Assembly: GCF_000720455.1 (NCBI RefSeq) | Contig: NZ_JOAK01000005.1 | Span: 186,001-250,000 of the forward strand | DNA: 64,000 bases | Reading direction: 5' to 3' | DNA from: Streptomyces virginiae | Lineage (GTDB): Bacteria > Actinomycetota > Actinomycetes > Streptomycetales > Streptomycetaceae | In this document: positions 9,283 to 20,741 of the stretch, one piece after another | How the letters are laid out: each line of letters begins with the position of its first letter | Numbering within the stretch: position 1 is the stretch's first letter | Notes under the pieces: generated by a model | Seen by the model: the letters and a program-made list of their open reading frames with translations, nothing else | Told to the model about the DNA's origin: nothing | Databases searched by the model: none | Program-made: the position numbers and the translations under genes

Positions 9283-9932
9283 CCATTCGAGTGGTGGTGG
9301 CGGAGGACCAGGGCGCGGTGCGGGCCGGGCTGGTGCTCATCCTGCGCAGCGCGGGCGACATCGAGGTGGTGGGCGAGGCGGCCGACGGGGAGGAGGCGGT
9401 GCGCCTGGCCCGGGAGCTGCGGCCGGATCTCGTCCTCATGGACGTGCAGATGCCCCGGCTCGACGGGGTGTCCGCGACCCGGCAGGTCGTCGAGGAGGGC
9501 CTGGCGGACGTACTGGTGCTGACCACCTTCGACCTCGACGAGTACGTCTTCGGGGCGCTGCGGGCGGGCGCCGCGGGCTTCCTGCTGAAGAACGCCGACG
9601 CGGCGGAGCTGATGGCGGCGGTACGGACGGTCGCGCGCGGGGAGGGCCTGATCGCCCCGGCGGTGACCCGACGGCTGATCGCCGAGTTCGCGGCGCCGCG
9701 TCCGGTGCGCAGCGCCCCTGAGCCGGGGCGGGCGGCGGCGGTCGCCTCCCTCACGCCCCGTGAACGGGAAGTGCTGAGCGCTCTGGGCGAGGGCCTGTCG
9801 AACGCGGAGATCGCCGAGCGGCTGGAGATGGCGGAGGCCACGGCGAAGACCCACGTCAGCAGGCTGCTGGGCAAGCTGGAGCTGCGCAGCCGACTCCAAG
9901 CGGCGGTCCTGGCGCAGGAGTTGGGCATCTAG
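9279..9932 (+). CDS. LuxR/NarL-family response regulator
   Basis: A 217-residue regulator partnered with the overlapping kinase. The receiver domain has the acidic pocket (VAEDQ near residue 7-11) and the phospho-Asp in LVLMDVQMPRLDG, around residue 54. The C-terminal LuxR helix-turn-helix starts at LTPREREVL and continues through the GLSNAEIAERL recognition region. It is followed directly by the chitinase promoter. In streptomycetes a two-component pair is often found beside this chitinase, but control of the chitinase by this pair is only an inference from position. Confidence 0.93.
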   Translation: MTIRVVVAEDQGAVRAGLVLILRSAGDIEVVGEAADGEEAVRLARELRPDLVLMDVQMPRLDGVSATRQVVEEGLADVLVLTTFDLDEYVFGALRAGAAGFLLKNADAAELMAAVRTVARGEGLIAPAVTRRLIAEFAAPRPVRSAPEPGRAAAVASLTPREREVLSALGEGLSNAEIAERLEMAEATAKTHVSRLLGKLELRSRLQAAVLAQELGI

Positions 9933-9960
9933 CGGGCGCCCGGCGGACGACGGGCGACAC

Positions 9961-10002
9961 CGGTCTGGACCTCTTGACGGTTGGTCCAGACCTTTCTACG
10001 CT
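9961..10002 (+). promoter_or_regulatory. Chitinase promoter with paired 12-bp DasR-type repeats
   Basis: Two direct 12-mers, at 9961-9972 and 9982-9993, differ at three positions and match the TGGTCCAGACCT element described in Streptomyces chitinase promoters, where DasR binds. They flank a -35 TTGACG at 9974-9979; a -10 TACGCT lies 17 bp further on at 9997-10002. This placement would let a bound repressor cover the -35, implying N-acetylglucosamine-responsive repression. Confidence 0.85.
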
Positions 10003-10116
10003 CGCGGCAACACTGTGGTGAGCGTGCCATGACAAAGCGTGCTCACGGGCGGCGCAGGTCCCACCCCCATGTCGCAGTCGGCCCCACGGCCGCGACGGAC
10101 CTACGGAGGAGCACCC

Positions 10117-11970
10117 TTGAGCACAGCATCCCCACCCCCCACCAGGCGCACCCGGTTCTTCACCAGAGTCGCGGCGGTCGTCGCCGTGCTCGCCCTGCCC
10201 GTCACCGGGCTCGTGGCCCTGGCCGGCCCGGCCCAGGCCGCGGCCTCCGCGACCGCGACGTACACCAAGGTCTCCGACTGGGGGTCCGGCTTCGAGGGCA
10301 AGTGGGTGGTGAAGAACACCGGCACCACCACCCTGAGCAGCTGGACCGTGGAGTGGGACTACCCGGCGGGCACCTCGGTCACCTCGGCCTGGGACGCCAC
10401 CGTCACCGCCTCCGGGACGCACTGGACGGCCAAGAACGTCGGCTGGAACGGCACCCTCGCCCCCGGCGCCACCGCCAGCTTCGGCTTCAACGGCTCCGGC
10501 TCCGGCGCCCCGAGCGGCTGCAAGATCAACGGCGCCTCCTGCGACGGCGGCACCCAGCCCGGCGACGCTCCCCCCACGGCTCCCGGCGCCCCCACCGCGA
10601 GCAACGTCGCCGACACCTCGCTGACCCTGACCTGGACCCCGGCCACCGACGACAAGGGCGTCAAGAACTACGACGTCTACCGGGGCTCCGCCAAGATCGC
10701 CACCGTCACCGGGACCAGCTACGCGGACTCGGGCCTGACCAAGGGCACGACGTACACCTACAGCGTCACCGCCCGCGACACCGCCGACCAGACGGGTCCC
10801 TCCTCCGGCTCCACCACGGTCACCACGACCGGCGGGGTCGTCCCGCCGGACCCGGGCGGCAAGGTCAAGCTCGGCTACTTCACCAACTGGGGCGTCTACG
10901 GTCGCAACTACCACGTGAAGAACCTGGTCACGTCCGGTACGGCGAGCAAGATCACGCACATCAACTACGCCTTCGGCAACGTCCAGAACGGCCAGTGCAC
11001 GATCGGTGACGCCTACGCCGACTACGACAAGGCCTACACCGCCGACCAGAGCGTCGACGGCGTCGCCGACACCTGGGACCAGCCGCTGCGCGGCAACTTC
11101 AACCAGCTCCGCAAGCTGAAGAAGCAGTACCCGAACATCAAGGTGCTGTGGTCCTTCGGCGGCTGGACCTGGTCCGGCGGCTTCCCGCAGGCCGCCGCCA
11201 ATCCGACCGCCTTCGCCCAGTCCTGCTACAACCTGGTCGAGGACCCGCGCTGGGCCGACGTCTTCGACGGCATCGACCTGGACTGGGAGTACCCGAACGC
11301 CTGCGGCCTGTCCTGCGACACCAGCGGAGCGGCAGCCTTCAAGAACCTGATGCAGGCCGTGAAGTCCCGGTTCGGCGCGAACAACCTGGTCACCGCGGCC
11401 ATCACCGCCGACGCCTCGGACGGCGGCAAGATCGACAAGGCCGACTACGCGGGCGCCGCGCAGTACACCGACTTCTACAACGTCATGACGTACGACTTCT
11501 TCGGGGCCTGGGCGGCCCAGGGCCCGACGGCCCCGCACTCCCCGCTGACCTCGTACGCGGGCATCCCGCAGGCCGGCTTCAACTCGGCCGACGCCATCGC
11601 CAAGCTCAAGGCCAAGGGCGTCCCCGGCTCGAAGCTCAACCTCGGCATCGGCTTCTACGGCCGCGGCTGGACCGGCGTCACCCAGGCCGCCCCCGGCGGC
11701 ACCGCCACCGGACCGGCCCCGGGCACGTACGAGCAGGGCATCGAGGACTACAAGGTGCTCAAGAACAGCTGCCCGGCCACCGGAACCGTCGCCGGCACGG
11801 CCTACGCCAAGTGCGGCAGCAACTGGTGGAGCTACGACACCCCCGCCACCATCGCCGGGAAGATGACCTGGGCCAAGCAGCAGGGCCTGCGGGGAGCCTT
11901 CTACTGGGAGTTCAGCGGCGACACCACCAACGGTGAGCTCGCGAACGCGGTCCACACCGGGCTGCAGTAA
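10117..11970 (+). CDS. chiC: Secreted GH18 chitinase with CBM2 and fibronectin III domains
   Basis: About 617 residues. The Arg-rich signal peptide ends near AQA at residue 40. It is followed by a CBM2 carbohydrate-binding domain (about 44-140), a fibronectin type III domain (about 150-238) and a GH18 barrel (from about 248) with the catalytic DGIDLDWE at 384-391. This order matches S. lividans/S. coelicolor ChiC. I chose TTG 10117 because GGAGGA sits 6-7 bases upstream; the longer frame from 10039 lacks a good site. It hydrolyses chitin outside the cell and is probably controlled by DasR. Confidence 0.93.
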   Translation: MSTASPPPTRRTRFFTRVAAVVAVLALPVTGLVALAGPAQAAASATATYTKVSDWGSGFEGKWVVKNTGTTTLSSWTVEWDYPAGTSVTSAWDATVTASGTHWTAKNVGWNGTLAPGATASFGFNGSGSGAPSGCKINGASCDGGTQPGDAPPTAPGAPTASNVADTSLTLTWTPATDDKGVKNYDVYRGSAKIATVTGTSYADSGLTKGTTYTYSVTARDTADQTGPSSGSTTVTTTGGVVPPDPGGKVKLGYFTNWGVYGRNYHVKNLVTSGTASKITHINYAFGNVQNGQCTIGDAYADYDKAYTADQSVDGVADTWDQPLRGNFNQLRKLKKQYPNIKVLWSFGGWTWSGGFPQAAANPTAFAQSCYNLVEDPRWADVFDGIDLDWEYPNACGLSCDTSGAAAFKNLMQAVKSRFGANNLVTAAITADASDGGKIDKADYAGAAQYTDFYNVMTYDFFGAWAAQGPTAPHSPLTSYAGIPQAGFNSADAIAKLKAKGVPGSKLNLGIGFYGRGWTGVTQAAPGGTATGPAPGTYEQGIEDYKVLKNSCPATGTVAGTAYAKCGSNWWSYDTPATIAGKMTWAKQQGLRGAFYWEFSGDTTNGELANAVHTGLQ

Positions 11971-11975
11971 AGACC

Positions 11976-12015
11976 GAAGCCGGGGAGACGGGTCCGCCCC
12001 CGTCTCCCCGGCTTC
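11976..12015. terminator. Strong hairpin terminator after chitinase
   Basis: Perfect 17-bp inverted repeat (11976-11992 and 11999-12015) with a 6-base loop, directly after the chitinase stop codon and before the convergent DUF2550 gene. It can serve both strands. Confidence 0.85.
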
Positions 12016-12049
12016 TCCGTGTCGCCGCGGCGCCCACCCCGAAGGGGTG

Positions 12050-12496
12050 CTACGCCACGTTCACCCGCTGGCCGGGCGGCGCCGCCTCCAGCCATGCGAG
12101 GAAGCCCGTCAGCGCGTCCTCGCTCATCGCCAGCTCCAGGCGCGTCCCCCGGTGGAGGCAGCCGAGCACGACGGCGTCGGACAGCAGGGCCAGCTCCTCC
12201 TCGCCCTCCGGGGCGCGACGGGCCAGCACCTCGATGGAGGACCGCTCCAGCAGCCGGCGCGGGCGCGGGGAGTACGAGAACACCCGGAACCACTCGATCC
12301 GGTCACCGCTGTAGCGCGCGACCCCGTACACCCAGCCCTTGCCGGAGATGTCCGGCTCCTCGGCCACACCCCAGCGCATGCTGCAGTCGAAGGTGCCGCC
12401 AGACCGCTGGATCAGTCTGCGGCGCAGCCCGAAGACGAACAGCCCGATCACCACCAGGGCTACGACCAGGCCGCTCACAAGCAGAGCGAGGAGCAT
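12050..12496 (-). CDS. DUF2550 domain-containing membrane-anchored protein
   Basis: About 148 residues: one N-terminal transmembrane helix (LLALLVSGLVVALVVIGLFVFG) followed by an RRR stretch and a cytoplasmic beta-rich DUF2550 domain. The family is actinobacterial, usually sits just downstream of atpC, and has no known biochemical role. I chose ATG 12496 because the GGAGG is 9 bases upstream; the GTG at 12502 is too close to it. Two hairpins separate it from atpC, so it is probably transcribed separately from the ATP synthase operon. Confidence 0.85.
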   Translation of the reverse strand: MLLALLVSGLVVALVVIGLFVFGLRRRLIQRSGGTFDCSMRWGVAEEPDISGKGWVYGVARYSGDRIEWFRVFSYSPRPRRLLERSSIEVLARRAPEGEEELALLSDAVVLGCLHRGTRLELAMSEDALTGFLAWLEAAPPGQRVNVA

Positions 12497-12551
12497 CTTC
12501 ACCGACCTCCTCGCTCATCGAATACGCATGAGAAAAAACGGACCCGCATCG

Positions 12552-12601
12552 CCTCAGCCGCGACCCGGTCTGGAAAATTCCAGCACGGACCGCGGCTGAG
12601 G
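12552..12601. terminator. Long inverted repeat between atpC and DUF2550 gene
   Basis: Arms of 11 bp at 12552-12562 and 12591-12601 enclose a second small hairpin, CTGGAA-AA-TTCCAG, at 12570-12583. It lies about 60 bp beyond the atpC stop and may be a backup terminator, or a regulatory structure in the DUF2550 leader. Confidence 0.6.
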
Positions 12602-12605
12602 TCTG

Positions 12606-12637
12606 CCGAGCCCCGAAGGTCGCCCTCCGGGACTCGG
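12606..12637 (-). terminator. Terminator of the ATP synthase operon
   Basis: Imperfect hairpin (CCGAG/CTCGG outer stem, CCCG/CGGG inner stem) starting about 23 bp after the atpC stop codon on the minus strand. It is the first strong stem after the nine-gene operon. Confidence 0.6.
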
Positions 12638-12659
12638 CGGTTGAAACTCCGACGGGCGG

Positions 12660-13031
12660 TCAGCCCGTTACGGCGCGCAGCCGGACATCCGCGCGACGCT
12701 CGGCGGCCGCGTCGGCCTCCGACTTCGCGCGCTCCAGTGCCCGCTCCGCACGCTGGACATCGATCTCGTCCGCGAGCTCGGCGATCTCGGCCAGCAGGGA
12801 CAGCTTGTTGTCCGCGAACGAGATGAATCCGCCGTGCACCGCGGCGATGACAGTGTTGCCCTCGCTGGTGCGGATGGTCACCGGGCCCGATTCCAGCACA
12901 CCGAGAAGCGGCTGGTGACCGGGCATGACGCCGATGTCGCCGGACGTGGTGCGGGCGACAACAAGGGTGGCCTCGCCGGACCAGACATTGCGGTCCGCCG
13001 CGACCAGCTCGACGTGCAGCTCAGCAGCCAA
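12660..13031 (-). CDS. atpC: F1Fo ATP synthase epsilon subunit
   Basis: A 123-residue central-stalk subunit that couples rotor movement to F1 and can inhibit ATP hydrolysis. The N-terminal beta domain includes GDIGVMPGHQPLLG around residues 32-45, and a short helical C-terminus follows. I use the TTG at 13031, preceded by GGAG at five bases, because family members begin MAAELHVELV. It is the last gene of the operon, about 140 bp after atpD, which is the widest gap within the F1 part. Confidence 0.93.
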   Translation of the reverse strand: MAAELHVELVAADRNVWSGEATLVVARTTSGDIGVMPGHQPLLGVLESGPVTIRTSEGNTVIAAVHGGFISFADNKLSLLAEIAELADEIDVQRAERALERAKSEADAAAERRADVRLRAVTG

Positions 13032-13172
13032 GGTGGCTCCTCGGGTCACCACCCGGCGGGTCGGCCGGGTGTTGGGTCAAATTCTAATGGGCGTGGGGAG
13101 AGGGACGGGACACACCCGCCCCTCTCCGTCGAAACCTGCGAACCGGATGCGCTCCTCGCGGAGCGCGCCGGA

Positions 13173-15532
<2,360 letters not shown>

Positions 15533-15552
15533 GAGTCAGGTCCCTTCCGTCG

Positions 15553-17148
15553 TCACTTGGAGACGTTGACGGCCGGCACGTCCTCGCCCAGGAGCTTGCC
15601 GTCCGAGGTCTCGAACTGGCGCTTGAAGGCCGCGATGGCGTCAGCGATCGAGCCCAGGGTGTCGTCCGACATCTTGCCGCCGTCGGCGATGGAGGTCAGG
15701 AGGTCCTTGCGCTCGCGGCGCAGGTGCTCCAGCAGCTCCGACTCGAAGCGACGGATGTCGGCGACCGGGACGTCGTCCATCTTGCCGGTGGTGCCGGCCC
15801 AGACGGAGACGACCTGCTCCTCGACGGGCATCGGCTGGTACTGGCCCTGCTTCAGCAGCTCGACCATGCGCTTGCCGCGCTCCAGCGAGGCCTTCGACGC
15901 GGCGTCCAGGTCGGAACCGAAGGCGGCGAACGCCTCCAGCTCACGGTACTGGGCCAGGTCGACGCGGAGACGACCCGAAACCTGCTTCATGGCCTTGTGC
16001 TGGGCGGAGCCACCGACGCGGGACACCGAGATACCGACGTTCAGCGCCGGGCGCTGGCCCGCGTTGAACAGGTCGGACTCGAGGAAGCACTGGCCGTCGG
16101 TGATGGAGATGACGTTGGTCGGGATGAACGCCGACACGTCGTTCGCCTTGGTCTCGACGATCGGCAGACCGGTCATCGAACCGGCGCCCATCTCGTCGGA
16201 CAGCTTCGCGCAGCGCTCCAGCAGACGGGAGTGCAGGTAGAAGACGTCACCCGGGTAGGCCTCACGGCCCGGCGGGCGGCGCAGCAGCAGCGACACGGCG
16301 CGGTAGGCGTCGGCCTGCTTCGACAGGTCGTCGAAGATGATCAGGACGTGCTTGCCGGCGTACATCCAGTGCTGGCCGATGGCGGAACCGGTGTACGGCG
16401 CCAGGTACTTGAAGCCGGCCGGGTCGGACGCCGGGGCGGCGACGATCGTCGTGTACTCGAGCGCGCCGGCCTCTTCCAGGGCGCCGCGAACGGACGCGAT
16501 GGTCGAGCCCTTCTGGCCGATGGCGACGTAGATGCAGCGGACCTGCTTGTTCACGTCGCCCGAGCGCCAGTTGTCGCGCTGGTTGATGATCGTGTCGACG
16601 GCCAGAGCGGTCTTGCCGGTCTGACGGTCACCAATGATCAGCTGACGCTGGCCACGGCCGATCGGCACCATCGCGTCGACGGCCTTGTAGCCGGTCTGCA
16701 TGGGCTCGTGCACCGACTTACGGACCATGACGCCCGGGGCCTGCAGCTCGAGGGCGCGGCGGCCTTCGGTCGCGATCTCGCCGAGGCCGTCGATCGGGTT
16801 GCCGAGCGGGTCGACGACGCGGCCGAGGTAGCCCTCGCCGACACCTACGGAGAGAACCTCACCGGTGCGCTGCACCGGCTGGCCCTCCTCGATACCGCTG
16901 AACTCGCCGAGGACGATCGCACCGATCTCGCGCTCCTCGAGGTTGAGGGCGAGACCGAGGGTGCCGTCCTCGAACTTCAGCAGCTCGTTCGCCATGGCGG
17001 AGGGCAGGCCCTCCACCTTCGCGATGCCGTCGCCGGCAACGCTGACCGTTCCGACCTCCTCGCGCGAGGCCGCGTCCGGCTGGTACGACTGGACAAAGTT
17101 CTCCAGTGCGTCCCGGATCTCCTCCGGCCGGATCGTGAGCTCCGCCAT
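15553..17148 (-). CDS. atpA: F1Fo ATP synthase alpha subunit
   Basis: A 531-residue non-catalytic nucleotide-binding subunit. It has the P-loop [13 protein letters not shown] and the alpha-specific [20 protein letters not shown] region. I place the start at the ATG for [10 protein letters not shown], preceded by GGGAACCC; the 28-residue in-frame extension to 17232 is not family-like. The C-terminus, about 20 residues beyond the E. coli length, is usual in actinobacteria. Confidence 0.97.
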   Translation of the reverse strand: MAELTIRPEEIRDALENFVQSYQPDAASREEVGTVSVAGDGIAKVEGLPSAMANELLKFEDGTLGLALNLEEREIGAIVLGEFSGIEEGQPVQRTGEVLSVGVGEGYLGRVVDPLGNPIDGLGEIATEGRRALELQAPGVMVRKSVHEPMQTGYKAVDAMVPIGRGQRQLIIGDRQTGKTALAVDTIINQRDNWRSGDVNKQVRCIYVAIGQKGSTIASVRGALEEAGALEYTTIVAAPASDPAGFKYLAPYTGSAIGQHWMYAGKHVLIIFDDLSKQADAYRAVSLLLRRPPGREAYPGDVFYLHSRLLERCAKLSDEMGAGSMTGLPIVETKANDVSAFIPTNVISITDGQCFLESDLFNAGQRPALNVGISVSRVGGSAQHKAMKQVSGRLRVDLAQYRELEAFAAFGSDLDAASKASLERGKRMVELLKQGQYQPMPVEEQVVSVWAGTTGKMDDVPVADIRRFESELLEHLRRERKDLLTSIADGGKMSDDTLGSIADAIAAFKRQFETSDGKLLGEDVPAVNVSK

Positions 17149-17277
17149 CTGGGTTCCCTGCTCTCCTTGTTGGGCCTGAAGCTTCTTAGGGGTCTGGGGG
17201 CGACCCCCAGGAATCTTCTGCAAGTTCTGCACGGCCCAACCGGGCCGCTAGGAATGCTTTGTACTTTTGGTGGCTGG

Positions 17278-18093
17278 TCAGCCGGCCATGCGTCGGGACG
17301 CCTCTGCGAGGCGGTCCGCGATGGTGCCGTCGATGACCTCGTCGCCGACTCGCACCGAGATCCCGCCGAGGACCTCGGGGTCCACGTCGAGGTTCAGGTG
17401 CATCTGGCGGCCGTACAGCTTGGCCAGCACCGCGCCGAGACGCTGCTTCTGCACGTCGCTGAGCGGAACCGCGCTGGTCACGGTGGCGACCATGCGGTCA
17501 CGGCGCTCGGCGGCGAGCTTGGAAAGGGACTCGAGTCCCGCTTCCAGGCTACGTCCACGCGGGTGCGTGACAAGACGCGTCACCAGGCGCTCGGTGGCGG
17601 CGTTCGCCTTTCCGCCGAGCAGGCTGCGCAGCAGCTGGCTCTTGGCGGAGGCGGTCGCCGCACGGTCGGTCAGCGCGGCACGCAGCTCGGTGTTCGAGGA
17701 CACGATCCGGCCGAAGCGGAAGACCTCGTCCTCGACGTCGTCGAGCGCGCCTGCCCGCTGGGCCGCCGTGAGGTCGGCGGTGGCCGCCAGCTCCTCCAGC
17801 GAGTCCACCAGGTCGCGGGACTGCGACCAGCGGGACCGGGCCATGCCGGACACCAGGTCGAGGGTCTCCCCGCCGACCTGACCGCCGAGCAGCCGAGCGA
17901 CGAGCTCGGCCTTGGCCTCGCCGGCCTGCGCCGGGTCCGTGATGACCCGACGCAGCGAGACCTCACGGTCGAGCAGCGCGGTGACAGCGGCCAGCTCACC
18001 GGCGAGCTTCGTCGCGTCGACGGACGTGTTGTCCGTCAGCGCGTCGAGACGCTCGCGCGCGGAGGCCAGCGCCTCGCGGCTCGCTCCGTTCAT
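17278..18093 (-). CDS. atpH: F1Fo ATP synthase delta subunit
   Basis: A 271-residue stator subunit linking F1 to the b subunit. It is longer than E. coli delta (about 177 residues), as is normal in actinobacteria. The conserved C-terminal segment DPEVLGGISVRVGDEVIDGT, around residues 237-256, identifies the family. Its ATG overlaps the end of atpF by 4 bp (ATGA), so translation is coupled. Confidence 0.96.
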   Translation of the reverse strand: MNGASREALASARERLDALTDNTSVDATKLAGELAAVTALLDREVSLRRVITDPAQAGEAKAELVARLLGGQVGGETLDLVSGMARSRWSQSRDLVDSLEELAATADLTAAQRAGALDDVEDEVFRFGRIVSSNTELRAALTDRAATASAKSQLLRSLLGGKANAATERLVTRLVTHPRGRSLEAGLESLSKLAAERRDRMVATVTSAVPLSDVQKQRLGAVLAKLYGRQMHLNLDVDPEVLGGISVRVGDEVIDGTIADRLAEASRRMAG

Positions 18094-18632
18094 CGGGCCG
18101 CCTCGGCCTTCTCCTCAAGCTCGCTGAGGAAGCGGTCGATGGTGCGGCTCTGCCGGGCGTGGTCCTCGAGGGATTCGCCGACGAGCTTGCCGGCCAGGTC
18201 GGTGGCGAGCTTGCCAACGTCCTGACGCAGCGCCTGAGAGGCGGCCTTGCGGTCTGCCGCGATCTGGGCGTGGCCGGCAGCGATGATCTCCTCACGCTGC
18301 CGCTGGCCCTCTGCGCGCAGTTCTTCCTTCAGCGCAGTGCCCTGCTCCAGCGCTTCCTGGCGCAGGCGCGCGGCCTCGTGCCGGGCTTCGGCGAGCTGGG
18401 CCTTGTACTGCTCCAGGACGCTCTGGGCCTCGGTCTGAGCGGCTTCCGCCTTCTCGATACCGCCCTCGATGGCCTCGCGGCGCTCTTCCAGAACCTTGTT
18501 GATGTTCGGGAGGAGCTTCTTCGCGAGGAATCCGAAGACGATGACGAAGGCGATCAGACCGATGACGAGCTCGGGGATCGGCGGAACGAGGGGGTTTTGA
18601 GGCTCCTCGGCCGCCAGAACCAGGAGGTTCAC
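18090..18632 (-). CDS. atpF: F1Fo ATP synthase b subunit
   Basis: A 180-residue peripheral stalk subunit. One N-terminal membrane helix (PELVIGLIAFVIVFGFLAKKL, residues 21-41, with the usual Phe/Leu-rich core) precedes a long Glu/Ala/Arg-rich coiled coil that reaches up the side of F1. It lies between atpE and atpH in the normal order. Confidence 0.97.
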   Translation of the reverse strand: MNLLVLAAEEPQNPLVPPIPELVIGLIAFVIVFGFLAKKLLPNINKVLEERREAIEGGIEKAEAAQTEAQSVLEQYKAQLAEARHEAARLRQEALEQGTALKEELRAEGQRQREEIIAAGHAQIAADRKAASQALRQDVGKLATDLAGKLVGESLEDHARQSRTIDRFLSELEEKAEAAR

Positions 18633-18672
18633 ATCAGTGCCTTTCGTCGATTCGAACTAGTCGTGGGGTTCG

Positions 18673-18900
18673 TCAGCTGTAGACGAACGGCATGACCAGA
18701 CCGATGAGGGCGAGCGCCTCACAGAAGGCGAAGCCGAGGATCTGGTTGGCGCGGATCAGACCGGCAGCTTCGGGCTGACGGGCGAGCGCCTGGGTGCCGT
18801 TACCGAAGATGATGCCGACGCCGACGCCGGGGCCGATCGCCGCGAGGCCGTAGCCAACGGAGCTGAGGGAACCGGTGACGGCAGCAAGGGTCTGGGACAT
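18673..18900 (-). CDS. atpE: F1Fo ATP synthase c subunit
   Basis: A 75-residue two-helix hairpin that forms the proton-driven rotor ring. The first helix is Gly/Ala-rich (AAIGPGVGVGIIFGNG) followed by the polar loop ARQPEA; the second helix carries the proton-binding Glu in FAFCEALALIGL, near residue 61. It is too short to be listed as an independent frame in GC-rich prediction but is unmistakable. GGAAG precedes the ATG. Confidence 0.97.
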   Translation of the reverse strand: MSQTLAAVTGSLSSVGYGLAAIGPGVGVGIIFGNGTQALARQPEAAGLIRANQILGFAFCEALALIGLVMPFVYS

Positions 18901-18980
18901 GCCAGTTCTTCCTTCTCTTTCACGGACCGGTGGGGGTTGGCCACCGGACGACTGGGGGGATTGCTTGGAGCGGGCCGCGC

Positions 18981-19802
18981 TCAGTGGTGCTCGGCGAGCG
19001 CGCCCTGCAGGAAGCTGCAAGCCAGCAGCACGAAGACGTAGGCCTGGACGGCCTGGATGAAGAGCTCGAACGCGGTCATCACGATGACCATGACGAACGA
19101 GACGCCCGCGTAGGCGATGCCGATCCCGTTCAGCAGGTACCAGCTGGCGATGGTGAACAGCAGCAGCAGGGTGTGACCGGCGAACATGTTCGCGAACAGT
19201 CGGACCGCGTGGGTGAAGGGACGGACCAGGACGTTCGAGAAGAACTCGATGACCATGACCATCGGCAGAACCGGGCCGAGCGACTTGTCGTAGCCCGTGA
19301 TGTTCTTGAAGCCGCCGACGAAGCCGTGGCGCTTGAAGGTCACCGACATCCACATGACGTAGATGACGAGGGCGAGACCGGCCGGGTACGCGATGACCGC
19401 GGTCACCGGGAACTGGGCGAGCGGGATGATCGACCAGAGGTTCATCATCCAGACGAAGAAGAACGTCGCGACCATGAAGGGGACGTACTTCTCGCCCTCC
19501 TTCTTGCCCAGCGTCTCGTAGACGATGCCGCGGCGCACGAAGTCGTAGCCGGCCTCGGCGACCATCTGCAGCTTGCCCGGGACGACCTTCGGCTTCCGGA
19601 ACGCGGCCCAGAAGAAGCCGACGATGACGATCGAGCCCAGCAGGGCCAGAAGCATCGTCTTGTTGAAGTACAGGCCGCTGTCGTCACCGAAGATCGGCTT
19701 GAACAGGAACGAGTACAGGGTCGGGCCCGGGAAGCCGCAGCCAGTGCCGTCTTCGAAATGACAATTGATCTCGAAGGCGAGCGTCATGTCAGCAGCACTC
19801 AC
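18981..19802 (-). CDS. atpB: F1Fo ATP synthase a subunit
   Basis: A 273-residue membrane subunit providing the proton half-channels. The essential Arg is in AVRLFANMFAGHTLLLL near residue 200, facing the c ring. Five or more hydrophobic helices are present. The GTG start is preceded by GGAG at seven bases. A short acidic, Cys-containing N-terminal extension (INCHFEDGTGCGFPG) is typical of streptomycete AtpB. Confidence 0.96.
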   Translation of the reverse strand: MSAADMTLAFEINCHFEDGTGCGFPGPTLYSFLFKPIFGDDSGLYFNKTMLLALLGSIVIVGFFWAAFRKPKVVPGKLQMVAEAGYDFVRRGIVYETLGKKEGEKYVPFMVATFFFVWMMNLWSIIPLAQFPVTAVIAYPAGLALVIYVMWMSVTFKRHGFVGGFKNITGYDKSLGPVLPMVMVIEFFSNVLVRPFTHAVRLFANMFAGHTLLLLFTIASWYLLNGIGIAYAGVSFVMVIVMTAFELFIQAVQAYVFVLLACSFLQGALAEHH

Positions 19803-20028
19803 CGCAGGGCTCCTTCAGCGTGGCGCATAGGTACGGCAACCTCGTTGTGTCGGCGCGGCGCGCAGCCGCGGTTCGGCACTGGACTGGTGTAACGGATGGT
19901 GGGGCGGCAGTCAGGCATCGAGCCTCGCGATGGAACAGGCGTCAGCTCAGATGCCCGCGCCCGCAGTGCCGCAGTTGGCACCGGACGATAGCAGGATCTC
20001 GAACGCCCACTTATCCCGGCCCTACCCT

Positions 20029-20466
20029 TCACGTCTTCGGTCCCGGATTTTCGGGCTTGTCGCCCGTCGTCGAGTCCGGTTCGACGTAAAGAATCTTGGC
20101 CTTCATGTGCGCGCGGGTCTGCGCGGCGATCCACACGAGGGTGGTCGCCACGAGCGTGATCGCGAACGCCTTGGGGTTGAACAGGGTGGTGTTCTTGAAC
20201 GCCGCGACAAACACGAAAAGCAGCAGGATCTGGGCCGTGTAGAGCATGAGCCCCATGGCCTGGAAGAGGTGCGGAAGCGATTTCGCCGTGCGCTGCAGAA
20301 CGACGAATCCGATGCCCATGAACACGATCACGACCAGCGTCGCGACGACCGCTCCGACCGCGCCCTTGCCGCCGACGACAAGCCCGCTGACCAAAGCGGC
20401 GATTGCGCCGGCGATGGCCGTGGGCACGGCGGCTTGCAGGAGGGATCGGACGTCATCTGACCGCAT
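20029..20466 (-). CDS. atpI: AtpI-like small membrane protein
   Basis: A 145-residue protein with four hydrophobic helices (for example AIAGAIAALVSGLVVGGKGAVGA and LLLFVFVAAF), first gene of the ATP synthase operon. AtpI proteins are poorly conserved in sequence and are thought to help c-ring assembly or cation supply. The call depends on position and topology more than on motifs. A 226-bp gap with no visible gene separates it from atpB; a Rex-type operator lies about 130 bp upstream. Confidence 0.85.
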   Translation of the reverse strand: MRSDDVRSLLQAAVPTAIAGAIAALVSGLVVGGKGAVGAVVATLVVIVFMGIGFVVLQRTAKSLPHLFQAMGLMLYTAQILLLFVFVAAFKNTTLFNPKAFAITLVATTLVWIAAQTRAHMKAKILYVEPDSTTGDKPENPGPKT

Positions 20467-20592
20467 GGCGGTTTCGCTCCGCGTGGTGGTGGGGGCACTG
20501 GACTCGTACGGGACGAGCGTAAGCCCGGTCCGAGAGAGAACCTCGGGCCAAGGGACCGTCGCACTACGGTCCTTCGGCTCTGTCGCCGGGTT

Positions 20593-20610
20593 TAGTGAAC
20601 GGTATCACAA
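20593..20610. promoter_or_regulatory. Probable Rex operator (ROP) upstream of the ATP synthase operon
   Basis: On the minus strand the 18-mer reads TTGTGA-TACCGT-TCACTA, close to the Streptomyces Rex consensus TTGTGAACGCGTTCACAA (14 of 18 identical by eye, both half-sites nearly intact). Rex is a repressor released by high NADH/NAD+. Rex control of the atp operon is reported in streptomycetes, so site and context agree. It lies in the 275-bp gene-free gap upstream of atpI; I could not place the -10 and -35 with confidence. Confidence 0.75.
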
Positions 20611-20741
20611 ACTATTTGATGAGAGCTTTACCTGCTGGGTGTGCCGACTGTCACACATGAGAGTGACCCTGCGCGTGTGTGCGCGACAGCCGGGTCGACT
20701 GTCTGCTAATGGGCGTCCATGTCCGACATGTGAAGCGACGG

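Noticed and set aside
18673..19353. Long frame over the atpE/atpB region as a large protein
   Set aside because: Only its last 75 codons (AtpE) are a real protein; the rest is antisense-like shadow of atpB in another frame.
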